Positions 55,175 to 63,459 of a DNA stretch of 64,000 bases are shown here, one piece after another. Under the pieces are notes generated by a model. The model was not told the origin of the DNA and did not search any database. It saw only the letters and a list, made by a program, of their open reading frames with translations. Source of the stretch: Eubacterium sp. ER2 (GTDB lineage: Bacteria; Bacillota; Clostridia; Lachnospirales; Lachnospiraceae); the NCBI RefSeq assembly GCF_000765215.1, contig NZ_JPJE01000019.1:61840-125839 (forward strand), written 5' to 3'. Each line of letters opens with the position of its first letter. The stretch's first letter is position 1. Both the position numbers and the translations under genes were made by a program.

Positions 55175-56552
55175 AAAAAAATCTGTACTGTTTTGTATTG
55201 ATGAGTACATGGATTCCCCGGAATCCTCTTACGGTTTTCCCGTTTTCGCTGGGAAGGTTCTTATCATATGTGAGTCCCAGACTCCGGGCATTCTCATTCA
55301 GATATTTTTTAAATGTATTCTCAGCCCTTGGCTTTTCCAGATTGTCATCGCACCATTTCCGATAAGCAATATACAGTTGTCTGGAACTGGCATAGGTCTC
55401 TTTTTCCCTACGGACATAGCCTGATGAATTCAGAAAAGAGATAATATTATTCTCATTTTCCATCAAGTCTGCCAGATTCTGTTTTGCCTGATCGCTGATG
55501 CTGAACTCAAAACCGTTCTTTACGAGCCTCTGCAAACCTTCCAGACACCATAAAACGATCCCTTCTGCCTCCCGGATCAGTTTATCGCCCAGATAGCGGT
55601 CGTCTTTCCGGTCGGCTGTCCTGTCCTTCGTCATCAGCAGGATTTGTCTCCGGTAGAAGCCATAGGACTGGTCATGCAGGGATTTCAGGGAACCATTTCC
55701 GAAACAGATAATTCTCACGTACAGATACCCCTGCACACTCTGTTCCCCTTTCCGTTCCAGATCGATCTTATCCTCCATAGTGACAATACTCTTGATATTA
55801 TTGGTAGATGGCAGGGCCTCTGTCCTCATATCATCATCCATGAACAAAAGTTTTCCCTCCTGATCTGCACGATTGAACCGGTCATTCTCCAGTTTCTGGA
55901 TGCTCCCCGTATTCATGTTGTCACCCAGAATGGCTCTGAGAACCCGTCCGATCCGGCTCTTGCCTTCCCCGCCTTTTCCGATCATAAGGAGCATTTTCTG
56001 CCCTCGGTTGCTGGGGATCATAGCATATCCCATGAATTCCTGCAGAACCGGGATATCCTCTTTATCCAGCAGATCATCCAGAAATGCCAGCCATCGTTCC
56101 GGTACCGGGGCATTTGGATTATAACGAACCGGAAGCCGGTTCATCGACCATTCTTTGATTTCCGTAAAAGAGCCGTCCAGATGATAGGTTCCGTTGCGGA
56201 AATGAACCCGGTCTTCTCTGACCGGAGGCGCTTCACACTGGCATATGAGTTTTAAGGTATTCAAAATCCGATCTACCATCTTTGCCACATTAGATTTCTG
56301 GTATGGACTAATCTCTTCTAAGATTTCTTTCCGTACAGTGTCATCCTCAATCTCACCATCCAGATCATAGAACTTGCCGTGAATACATTTCCGTTCCTTC
56401 TTCCGCAGCATATATTCACAGAGAGCGATCTCATCGATCTTTTTCCCGTCAAACCAGTCCGCGTATTCAGGAGAATCGGCAGGAATTCCGCTAAGAAGCG
56501 TTTTCAGAGCTTCCAACTGTTCCGGCTTCAGACTCTTGAAGTCTTCCTGCAT
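55173..56552 (-). CDS. P4/D5-type primase-helicase (C-terminal helicase)
   Basis: A 459-aa protein. Walker A IGKGGEGKSRIG at about residues 210-221, Walker B-like LLFMDDDM near 262, and a sensor FGNGSLKSLHD near 305 fit the SF3 D5/P4 helicase domain. The C-terminal D5_N-like part follows. Starts at 56552 behind AAAGGAG. It overlaps the CHC2 primase by 62 nt; together they act as the replication machine. Confidence 0.85.
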   Translation of the reverse strand: MQEDFKSLKPEQLEALKTLLSGIPADSPEYADWFDGKKIDEIALCEYMLRKKERKCIHGKFYDLDGEIEDDTVRKEILEEISPYQKSNVAKMVDRILNTLKLICQCEAPPVREDRVHFRNGTYHLDGSFTEIKEWSMNRLPVRYNPNAPVPERWLAFLDDLLDKEDIPVLQEFMGYAMIPSNRGQKMLLMIGKGGEGKSRIGRVLRAILGDNMNTGSIQKLENDRFNRADQEGKLLFMDDDMRTEALPSTNNIKSIVTMEDKIDLERKGEQSVQGYLYVRIICFGNGSLKSLHDQSYGFYRRQILLMTKDRTADRKDDRYLGDKLIREAEGIVLWCLEGLQRLVKNGFEFSISDQAKQNLADLMENENNIISFLNSSGYVRREKETYASSRQLYIAYRKWCDDNLEKPRAENTFKKYLNENARSLGLTYDKNLPSENGKTVRGFRGIHVLINTKQYRFF

Positions 56553-57105
56553 ATCCAGCGATCTCCTTTCCGGCAGACAGGAGCAGTTCCACCCGTTCTT
56601 CCATCGGTGAATGTAAAAGCACATCCATCAGATACTCCACTCTAGGCAGTCTGTCCAAGGCTTCACAGAATCGGCAACTCCATTCTTCATCGGGTGTCTT
56701 TGGAGCAAAGCGCTCTTTCCAGAAGGACAGCTGTTCCCGATACTGACTCAACACAGAAAAGCAATTCCGTTCCAGTTCTGCATAATTCTGTTCCAACGAT
56801 GCTGCTTTCACCGGATTTTTACGTTTGCCTCTGTCCGGCGGACGTCCTTCTTCATAACGGATTCCGAAATCCTTCGCTAATTTCCCGGCTGCTTCTCTTG
56901 CTGACAGACCAAAGTATCTTGCTGCAAAATCGATCACATCCCCGTCTGCCTGGCATCCGAAACAATGAAATCTTTGATCCAGCTTCATGCTGGGATGTCT
57001 GTCTCTGTGGAATGGACAGCATGCCATCCCTTTTTTCGTTACCCTAATCCCGTAATATTCAGCCGCTTGTCTGGCTGAAACGGTATCTTTTACTGCTTCA
57101 TACAT
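56491..57105 (-). CDS. CHC2 zinc-finger primase
   Basis: A 204-aa protein with a CHC2 zinc finger (CCPFHRDRHPSMKL and FHCFGCQADGDV, about residues 27-55). Only the zinc finger and a helical tail are present; no TOPRIM domain is seen, so the catalytic part may be in the helicase protein. Start at 57105 or a TTG at 57111. Confidence 0.8.
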   Translation of the reverse strand: MYEAVKDTVSARQAAEYYGIRVTKKGMACCPFHRDRHPSMKLDQRFHCFGCQADGDVIDFAARYFGLSAREAAGKLAKDFGIRYEEGRPPDRGKRKNPVKAASLEQNYAELERNCFSVLSQYREQLSFWKERFAPKTPDEEWSCRFCEALDRLPRVEYLMDVLLHSPMEERVELLLSAGKEIAGYAGRLQESEAGTVGSSENAS

Positions 57106-57162
57106 ATTCAATTCGTATCCCTTCCTTTCTCGTATCCACAGTCTCTGAAAGGAAAAAATAAA

Positions 57163-57328
57163 TTTCCCCTTCACTTAACCCAACAGGCAGTGGAGGGGTT
57201 TTACAAGGTGGAATCATTTTTTTAATTTCGTATATATACAACATATGCATCAAAAACCAATCCTTATCTTTGTAACCTATATATTTTCCCCTTCACTCAA
57301 TTAGGAAGGAGTGATTGAATTTTACAAG
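57163..57328. repeat. paired direct repeats upstream of the primase
   Basis: TTTCCCCTTCACT at 57163-57175 with TTTTACAAG at 57199-57207 is repeated at 57285-57297 and 57320-57328. Each copy can form a hairpin on the minus strand with AGTGAAGGGG. It may be a duplicated leader or control element of the primase genes. Confidence 0.6.
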
Positions 57329-57356
57329 AAAATCAAGAAATTGTTCGGCATATAAA

Positions 57357-57394
57357 AATACAGCCATCAGACTTACTCATCCAATAGCTGTATT
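57357..57394 (-). terminator. terminator candidate after the HEPN-like gene
   Basis: AATACAGC pairs with GCTGTATT over 22 nt; on the minus strand it is followed by TTTATATG. Weak. Confidence 0.5.
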
Positions 57395-57448
57395 CATTCT
57401 GTAATATATAATCCTATTTATACACTATTCTTTCTGCTCACGTTTTTA

Positions 57449-58561
57449 CTAATCCCAATTCCAACGAATTGATTTTATATTTACAGTGAAGTACGAAAGC
57501 AAATATTCTTCTAGTTCTTTTGATAATTTATACAGTTGATCATAAAATAAATCATAGGTTATGCCATCATAGCAGCTTTCAACAAGTCCATAAAACGGCT
57601 GATTTGGAGCATACCACTTTTTTAAAATTACAGGGGTGCCATTCCGGTCAATCAAGTCATAATGCATCATACAATTTCTAAAATTCGAGGAAAACAGCAT
57701 CGAATCTTCTTGGACATGTTTGATAAACATTTTATCTTTTATTCCATCAGGGTTATTTTGTTCTAAATGATTTATTATCTTATTAATTGCAAGCCAAGTA
57801 TTATGAACCGTACAATATAATATTCGCATAGACCATTCATCTTTATTCCGAAACATAGGAATGAATATATTATTTATAAACCCTATTGTAGATAAAATAT
57901 GCAAAATAATTAAATTCGTCTCCTTATCTAATTTTCTATTGAAAAATTTATTTTTTCTATTGGTATTAAAATCAATATATCCATATTGGGGGAGCAAATT
58001 AAAAAATGTGGTTTGAATTGTTATATTACTGATGTTGAAATATTCCACAAGGTATTTAGAAATTTGGTTACCTAATTTTTCCCCTACCATTTTTGCATGT
58101 TTCTCTTCTGTTTCTCCTTTATTTTCTGGTATATTAAGGTAAAAGCTGGCTAGTTGTGTATTAAATATAATTTTACCAGTTTCAACAAAATACACTCCAA
58201 GATTATAATGAATGTTAAAATATTTGAGAAATGAAAAGCGAAGCATATTTTTAAATCTTTGATTCTGTTGGTAATCAGAATTGAAAGCCATATTTTTACC
58301 TTTGGAATACTTGCCGGTAAAAATTTTCAACCCATTACGAATATCTTTCACTTCTTTTTCAGTATCAGATTCTAAATCTTCTACACCCCAAAATTCTTTT
58401 ACTGATCTACAATATAAGGCACAAAATGGGATTAATGACAAATTTACCGCACTGTCATGAATATGCAATAATAAATCAACTAAAATTTTCCCGTCTCTCT
58501 TTATAAGTTCATTTGAATGCTCCCTTAATTTATTACAATATGCATCGTTGTCTATATTCAA
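57449..58561 (-). CDS. HEPN-like protein of unknown function
   Basis: A 370-aa, AT-rich and mainly helical protein. RNCMMH at about residues 295-300 fits the HEPN RNase motif R-x4-H, with a typical N after the R. No other domain was recognised. It is the last gene of the cargo, 113 nt after the 454-aa gene on the same strand, and probably shares its promoter. HEPN proteins in mobile elements are often RNases of abortive infection systems. Confidence 0.7.
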   Translation of the reverse strand: MNIDNDAYCNKLREHSNELIKRDGKILVDLLLHIHDSAVNLSLIPFCALYCRSVKEFWGVEDLESDTEKEVKDIRNGLKIFTGKYSKGKNMAFNSDYQQNQRFKNMLRFSFLKYFNIHYNLGVYFVETGKIIFNTQLASFYLNIPENKGETEEKHAKMVGEKLGNQISKYLVEYFNISNITIQTTFFNLLPQYGYIDFNTNRKNKFFNRKLDKETNLIILHILSTIGFINNIFIPMFRNKDEWSMRILYCTVHNTWLAINKIINHLEQNNPDGIKDKMFIKHVQEDSMLFSSNFRNCMMHYDLIDRNGTPVILKKWYAPNQPFYGLVESCYDGITYDLFYDQLYKLSKELEEYLLSYFTVNIKSIRWNWD

Positions 58562-58674
58562 TATAATATTTCCTCCTAAGTATGATTAAATTAAAATTTC
58601 TATCGTGGCAGAGTTGCTCGTAATAGGCAATCAGCTTCTGGGTGAGCGTCTTTTTCATATAAGGCATCCTCATC

Positions 58675-60039
58675 TCAATTGAAAACCACTATGTAGTCTT
58701 CGGCAAACCTATCAAAGGTTGCATTCGCTTCAGCAAGAACGGCATCCAGTTCCTCATTGATTTTCCCTCTCACATACGTATCCCGTAACGTCGGTTTCTC
58801 AAGTAAAACCCACTTAAGTTGACCGTACGAGTACTTAGCAAAAGCAATCCACTGAGGATAGTTAATTGCAACAGGATTTTGAGTGAAATAGACTTTTCCA
58901 GCATTTGCGGCTGTTGCTCCGGCATGGGCAATAAACAACATTGTCGCCAACTTGGGATGCTTCTCTCTATTCAGGGACAGTGGAATGGAATCCTTTACCG
59001 CATGGCCTTCCTTGATTCGCTTAAAAGCATACCCTAAACGAACAATGACTTCAACAATCATTGCGGGGATTGACATGGAGCAGAAGTGTATGAAATCGTA
59101 TCCCTCATAGTACATTCCTTGGACGATTTCGGCAATAGTCTGTTCTTCTTCTCCAATGTTACTAAACTGAAGAAGATTAAACAGACTCATCAAAGGTGCA
59201 GGCAGTCCCATCGATGTAGTAACATCCGACTTGAAGTGGATGACCTGTTTTGCCAAAGCTGCAAAGATATCGGATTCCTTGCGGTCAGCGTAGTTTTCCA
59301 TCACTTGGGATACAATGTTTCCAGCTTTGTCGATAGTCGTCATCCTGCCAGTTAGAATATCTGCGACACCAAATATAAATCCTAAAATAGGGTCATGCCC
59401 CAACTGGAGAAGTCTGTGATAGTAGGCAGAGAGTCCCTCTACTCGGATGGTGGTGTGCCTGTTATCCTGGGCGTCATACGGAACCTTGCTAACCTTCGAG
59501 TTCGCGAGTTTTTGCATTTCTTCTTCAGGGAACTTTTTGTCAAAATAGTCCCGTACATAGTTTGCAAGTGGCCCACCTTTCAAACCCTCGGGAGTTTTGA
59601 TAGGTATTCCAACAAGCAAAATATCTACAGCAGCACCAACCAGTCCGGCAAGGGCAGCTATACTGATATCAAATGCATCTAGACGATGAAGAACGTTGAA
59701 CTCTTCGTTAAGTTGGTGAATAGCAAGTTCATTACTCCGCAGTTCTTCCTCTGTGAAAATTGACTCCAATTCACAGTCTGTGCCAACGTGTCTTTCTGCC
59801 TCAGCACACAGTTCTTCCCAAGTAGGAACAACCATGACTTTTCTCAGTTGCTGAATGGGTGACAATTCTTTAAGTTGTTCTGGTTGGTATCCAAGGTTTC
59901 GAAGCAACGCCTCTGCCCTCGCAATCGTAGCATTCGTCTCATCCGAGGACGGAAAGCGAATGTCTGCAAGTGCTTCGTCTTGATGCTTCAGAACAGAATT
60001 CATCTGTTTCTCAAATTCTGTGTACTTAAACTTGCTCAC
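58675..60039 (-). CDS. 454-aa protein of the unknown four-gene operon
   Basis: A 454-aa protein with a hydrophobic segment near residues 124-146 (ISIAALAGLVGAAVDILLV) and motifs that look conserved: GHDPILGFIFGVADILTG near 214-231, MLFIAHAGATAANAGKV near 367-383 and INYPQW near 392-397. No named domain. It overlaps the preceding gene by 4 nt. Possibly the effector or core of the system; this is speculation. Confidence 0.8.
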   Translation of the reverse strand: MSKFKYTEFEKQMNSVLKHQDEALADIRFPSSDETNATIARAEALLRNLGYQPEQLKELSPIQQLRKVMVVPTWEELCAEAERHVGTDCELESIFTEEELRSNELAIHQLNEEFNVLHRLDAFDISIAALAGLVGAAVDILLVGIPIKTPEGLKGGPLANYVRDYFDKKFPEEEMQKLANSKVSKVPYDAQDNRHTTIRVEGLSAYYHRLLQLGHDPILGFIFGVADILTGRMTTIDKAGNIVSQVMENYADRKESDIFAALAKQVIHFKSDVTTSMGLPAPLMSLFNLLQFSNIGEEEQTIAEIVQGMYYEGYDFIHFCSMSIPAMIVEVIVRLGYAFKRIKEGHAVKDSIPLSLNREKHPKLATMLFIAHAGATAANAGKVYFTQNPVAINYPQWIAFAKYSYGQLKWVLLEKPTLRDTYVRGKINEELDAVLAEANATFDRFAEDYIVVFN

Positions 60040-60386
60040 TTGCTACCACCTCCTCCTTCAGTAATATTCTTTACGATTTGCTCAAGCTGATCAATGTACC
60101 TGTTGGCCTCATGGGCTTGTTCTGCCTCTGTCCGTAGTGCGTTAATTTCAGCCTCGTGCTTACGTGTAACCTTCTGTTGTTTAACGGAACTTTCCTCAAA
60201 AGCTTTCTGATCCTTTTTACGACTAAGCCGCACCCTGATGCTATCAGCAACTGCCAGGAGTAAACCACCACCAAGGAACTCTTCCTTGTGGTTTCCGATG
60301 AATTTTACTACATCTTTGGCTACATTACCTACACCATCTCCGACCTTGGCAAAGTTTATGTTTTGTAATTTAATTCGCTTTCCCAT
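60036..60386 (-). CDS. small coiled-coil protein of the unknown operon
   Basis: A 116-aa protein with a short hydrophobic stretch near residues 37-47 (FLGGGLLLAVA) followed by a long charged helix (about 55-110). It ends EGGGGSK. It lies between the glycine-rich and the 454-aa genes, 12 nt after the former. Confidence 0.75.
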   Translation of the reverse strand: MGKRIKLQNINFAKVGDGVGNVAKDVVKFIGNHKEEFLGGGLLLAVADSIRVRLSRKKDQKAFEESSVKQQKVTRKHEAEINALRTEAEQAHEANRYIDQLEQIVKNITEGGGGSK

Positions 60387-60398
60387 AGAAACACTCCC

Positions 60399-60944
60399 TT
60401 ATGCGACACCCAAATCGTGGCTCAAATCCTTAACTGCCTGTTGGAGTAAGATGTTGAGACTCTGCAGGTAATCAAGACGTTCCTTGTCTGCATCAGCCTC
60501 GTCCTTCAAAGCCTGGATGATAGCTTCATGACGAGCAAGGACTTCTTTGTACAGACGTTCCTTTTCCTGCCGCAGTTGTTTGTTCTTAAGGTGAGAGGCA
60601 ACACCGACACCTCCAGATGCTAACACGGCAATAGGAGCCGCCAGAACGAAAATGCCCGCTACCATACCACCGCCCACGATAGTACCAGCAGTTGCTAAGC
60701 CAGAAGTAATACCAGCAGCAGAGAGACCTACGGCACCCAAACTATAAAGGGCGGCAAAAGACCCCACACCACCAATGCCTGCTCCAAGGGCTCCTGCAAG
60801 AACCTCTGGAATAGCACTTCCCTTGATGGTTCGTTTAGTGTCGTTAAGGGCTGCTGCTGCTTCGTTTACAACATTTACTACTTGCTGAAGGGAGTCAACA
60901 CTTTGGAATACCATTTCCTTTTTCTTTTTTATATAATTACCCAT
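60399..60944 (-). CDS. glycine-rich membrane protein with coiled coil
   Basis: A 181-aa protein. Residues about 46-116 are glycine/alanine-rich hydrophobic helices (AGALGAGIGGVGSF, AGTIVGGGMVAGIFV), reminiscent of glycine-zipper pore formers; residues about 118-175 form a coiled coil. It overlaps the HTH gene by 8 nt. Could be a membrane-inserting effector. Confidence 0.78.
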   Translation of the reverse strand: MGNYIKKKKEMVFQSVDSLQQVVNVVNEAAAALNDTKRTIKGSAIPEVLAGALGAGIGGVGSFAALYSLGAVGLSAAGITSGLATAGTIVGGGMVAGIFVLAAPIAVLASGGVGVASHLKNKQLRQEKERLYKEVLARHEAIIQALKDEADADKERLDYLQSLNILLQQAVKDLSHDLGVA

Positions 60945-61443
60945 CTTTTTTCTCCTTCAATGTCGGCTTCTTTTTGCCTGATGCGACTGCCTTGACAAGC
61001 CAAGCGTTTATGGCAGCAATTCCCGCTCCAAGACCTAACGGCCCCAAAAGAGCTGCCCCGCCGACAATTATACCAGCGGCTTTCATCCATTCTTTGGAGA
61101 CATCAGCGCGGGTAGTAGTTCCTGCAAGAATAGAAGGGGCCATCATGTTTGCCTTCGCCAAAAGCTCCTCTCTATTTTCAGTGCTATAGTTCTCTGGGTG
61201 ATCTACAAGAACATCCAACAAAACCTTGAGCATTTCGGTGTCTTCAGGTGCCTGTGCCATTTCTGCGTCAAGAACGCTTCTCATGGCAATATACTGTGTC
61301 TTGGTCAGCTTGTTGCGACCGCTTTCAATATTGTTGATGGTCTGACGAGTAACACCGATTTTCTCACCAAATTTTTCGGCTGTCCAACCAACGGTGCGTC
61401 GAATTAAAAGTAGATTGTCTTGCATACGAATTATTTCTTCCAT
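60937..61443 (-). CDS. XRE regulator with C-terminal membrane helices
   Basis: A 168-aa protein: HTH near residues 12-66 (WTAEKFGEKIGVTRQTINNIES) and a hydrophobic, glycine-rich C-terminus (about 122-155). First gene of the operon. A palindrome over its own -35 suggests autoregulation. The membrane tail may sense partner proteins. Confidence 0.85.
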   Translation of the reverse strand: MEEIIRMQDNLLLIRRTVGWTAEKFGEKIGVTRQTINNIESGRNKLTKTQYIAMRSVLDAEMAQAPEDTEMLKVLLDVLVDHPENYSTENREELLAKANMMAPSILAGTTTRADVSKEWMKAAGIIVGGAALLGPLGLGAGIAAINAWLVKAVASGKKKPTLKEKKDG

Positions 61444-61466
61444 ATTCGCACCTCCTGTCTGTATAT

Positions 61467-61495
61467 AGAATAAGCTTTGACAATATATTTGTCAA
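61467..61495 (-). promoter_or_regulatory. promoter and operator of the four-gene operon
   Basis: On the minus strand TTGACA (61495-61490) and TATTCT (61472-61467) are 17 bp apart. TTGACAA-TATAT-TTGTCAA is a perfect inverted repeat at 61477-61495 over the -35. An AGGAGGTG site precedes the ATG. Confidence 0.85.
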
Positions 61496-61510
61496 CAGTT
61501 TAATATTTTC

Positions 61511-61939
61511 TTAGAAGGTGGAGAGTATATTTTTAAGAGCAAGATCCACCCCGGTAATACCGAAATCCATGTTATGAATTTGCTCTTCCCTTTTGGGGTT
61601 GTGATCTTGATGGGGATTTCGATTCCCCATACCCTCGATAATCTGCCTCTTTAGCAGAATATTAGCGTCCACTGAAAAGTGAAACGCAGCACAAAAGGCA
61701 GATCCTGACAGGACTGTCGGCTCTCCTATTTGTGATGTTACTTCGTAACAGAAAAAAGAAAGGAAGAGGCCGTCCAGATAAATCATTTCAAAATGATAAC
61801 GAAACCGTACCAAACCGTCGTCTTGCACTGTAGATAAGATAAACCTCAACTGATGATAACTGCCGTCAAAAAGTCTTATGGCGATAGGCGAAAATGAAAA
61901 AATGATACCGAAACGATACCCCAATTGCTGTTCAGTCAT
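61511..61939 (-). CDS. uncertain frame, possibly decayed element gene
   Basis: An open frame of 142 codons with a tail GNRNPHQDHNPKREEQIHN. No family recognised, no clear ribosome site, and the composition is uneven, so it may be a remnant or not coding at all. Confidence 0.25.
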   Translation of the reverse strand: MTEQQLGYRFGIIFSFSPIAIRLFDGSYHQLRFILSTVQDDGLVRFRYHFEMIYLDGLFLSFFCYEVTSQIGEPTVLSGSAFCAAFHFSVDANILLKRQIIEGMGNRNPHQDHNPKREEQIHNMDFGITGVDLALKNILSTF

Positions 61940-62037
61940 TGAAAACGGCGGGACAGCAAACGGAGAAACACCAATGCGGCGAATACGCAGGAAAAGGCGG
62001 AGTCGGATAGTATTTTAACATCGTAAAAATCATGAAC
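61940..62037. other. GC-rich stretch with no gene
   Basis: A short GC-richer block (about 61948-62008) inside an AT-rich element; it looks foreign to its surroundings. Nothing coding was identified. Confidence 0.4.
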
Positions 62038-62083
62038 ACCCTGACAGACTTATAAAGTGAAATTTCCTGTCAGGGTTCTTTTA
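62038..62083. terminator. hairpin with T run
   Basis: ACCCTGACAG pairs with CTGTCAGGGT and is followed by TCTTTTATT on the plus strand. It ends the minus-strand 81-aa gene or a plus-strand transcript from the left. Confidence 0.7.
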
Positions 62084-62326
62084 TTCATCCCTTGTGTTAT
62101 TTTCATATTTTTTTATTTTCCGCATCAGACCTCTGTATATAGGGTCTTTTAGTAGATATATCTTATCTCGGCTGATCGGATATTCAGACATAAAATCCGG
62201 ATTTTCTGCGAAGAATTTTTTCTGTTCCTCATCCGTCAGATGAATTGTATATTCTTCATAGAAATCCATATCATCGCCCAGTATGAATTTTTCAAAACGT
62301 TTATATTGTTCTTCTGTCCATTCCAT
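62081..62326 (-). CDS. small acidic protein of unknown function
   Basis: An 81-aa, strongly acidic protein (WTEEQYKRFEKFILGDDMDF). It is divergent from the XRE repressor at 62486, the place where element control genes usually sit. Not recognised. Confidence 0.6.
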   Translation of the reverse strand: MEWTEEQYKRFEKFILGDDMDFYEEYTIHLTDEEQKKFFAENPDFMSEYPISRDKIYLLKDPIYRGLMRKIKKYENNTRDE

Positions 62327-62406
62327 TTTCGCTATTATCCTCTATGTAGGCTAATATGTATTTTCCCCTTTTTGCCAATTCTTAAAGATACTCTCAAAAC
62401 AAATAT

Positions 62407-62456
62407 AGTCGTAATAAGACTAAAATGCAATAGTCGTGTCGAGACTTTTTTATAAT
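62407..62456 (+). promoter_or_regulatory. twin operators and -10 of the element repressor
   Basis: AGTCGTAATAAGACT (62407-62421) and AGTCGTGTCGAGACT (62432-62446), each an inverted repeat, are 25 bp apart. TATAAT is at 62451-62456. The second site covers the -35/-10 spacer, so the repressor probably controls itself and the divergent gene. Confidence 0.75.
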
Positions 62457-62485
62457 GGAGAAAAATTGAGGGAAGTAAGTAAGAC

Positions 62486-62692
62486 ATGGTATTTGAAAAT
62501 ATCCGGAATCTCCGTGAAGATAATGATAAGACACAGCAGGAAATTGCTGATTATCTGAATATAAAGCAGACCACATATTCTAAATATGAATTGGGAAAAA
62601 TCAATATTCCAATTGAAGTCTTCATTAAGCTGGCTGACTATTATGGAGTCTCTCTGGATTATCTGGTCGGAAGATCAAAGAACAAAAATTAA
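62486..62692 (+). CDS. XRE-type repressor of the element
   Basis: A 68-aa protein, nearly all HTH (KTQQEIADYLNIKQTTYSKYE near residues 14-34, then YYGVSLDYLVG). Typical of phage or element immunity repressors. Lies at the right end, 200 nt from the att site. Confidence 0.85.
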   Translation: MVFENIRNLREDNDKTQQEIADYLNIKQTTYSKYELGKINIPIEVFIKLADYYGVSLDYLVGRSKNKN

Positions 62693-62820
62693 GGATCACC
62701 TCTTTCAGAAAGAGCAGTGATCCTTTTCTTCATATCATCTTTTCAATTTTATCCGGTAAAAAGTTTTTCGGAAAGGAGCATACGTGCAAGATTTCCTCCT
62801 TTAATTTTTACGTCCGTGGA

Positions 62821-62838
62821 GGTAACACCAGGTAACAC
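62821..62838. promoter_or_regulatory. right integrase arm-type repeats
   Basis: GGTAACAC at 62821-62828 and 62831-62838, matching the left pair at 53697-53716. Located 62 bp inside the right att site. Confidence 0.75.
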
Positions 62839-62899
62839 GAACGTTTGTTTAAATATCGGCTTGCCAACACCCGAAAAACCTATATTTTTGCATGAAAAA

Positions 62900-62974
<75 letters not shown>

Positions 62975-63028
62975 TTAATGTTGACCGAAACTTCCTTTTA
63001 CAGAAGTTCCGGTGCCCCTGCCAAGGAA

Positions 63029-63099
63029 CTACGGATAGAGGACTCGAACCTCTACTAACAGAGTCAGAGTCTGCTGTGCTGCCATTACACCAATCCGCA
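63029..63099 (-). tRNA. tRNA-Gln(CTG)
   Basis: A complete cloverleaf on the minus strand. Acceptor TGCGGAT/ATCCGTA; anticodon loop CTCTGAC gives CTG. Located 54 nt upstream of tRNA-Pro on the same strand. Confidence 0.9.
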
Positions 63100-63391
63100 T
63101 TACTAAGCTTCTGTGTTCGTTTTGTTCAGCGAACAAATATTATTATAGCAGGCTTTTCCAAAAATGCAAGCACTTTTTTAAATTTTTTTTCTTTCTTTTG
63201 AGGATGCAAATCTGTTGACTTAAATATTGCCTGAAATTGGATGAGGAGTCCTATGTCTCTGTCGAAGACGAGAGTATACTGGGGACTGTGATACCATAGA
63301 AGAACGTTTTAATCCGGATCGAACAATCTTATCGCTTGAATTTGCGGAAAAGCAGACAAGGAAAGCAAGCGAAGAAAATAGAAATGAGAGA
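63100..63391. other. stretch with only coding remnants
   Basis: A plus-strand frame with LDEESYVSVEDESILG and, in another frame, TIEERFNPDRTILSLEFAEK looks like a broken gene, but no start or ribosome site joins them. AT-rich tRNA promoter region at 63110-63200. Confidence 0.4.
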
Positions 63392-63421
63392 GGAGAGACC
63401 AATTTCGGCCTCTCCTTTTTC
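63392..63421 (+). terminator. rho-independent terminator
   Basis: GGAGAG-A-CC pairs with GG-C-CTCTCC (one mismatch) and is followed by TTTTT on the plus strand. Confidence 0.7.
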
Positions 63422-63459
63422 GGCTTCTGCCAACGATAGATCACTCCGGCGGTCTCAGA

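Noticed and set aside
53717..62692. Conjugative transposon (Tn916/Tn1549 type)
   Set aside because: No relaxase, coupling protein or type IV secretion genes are present; the replication genes are P4-like.
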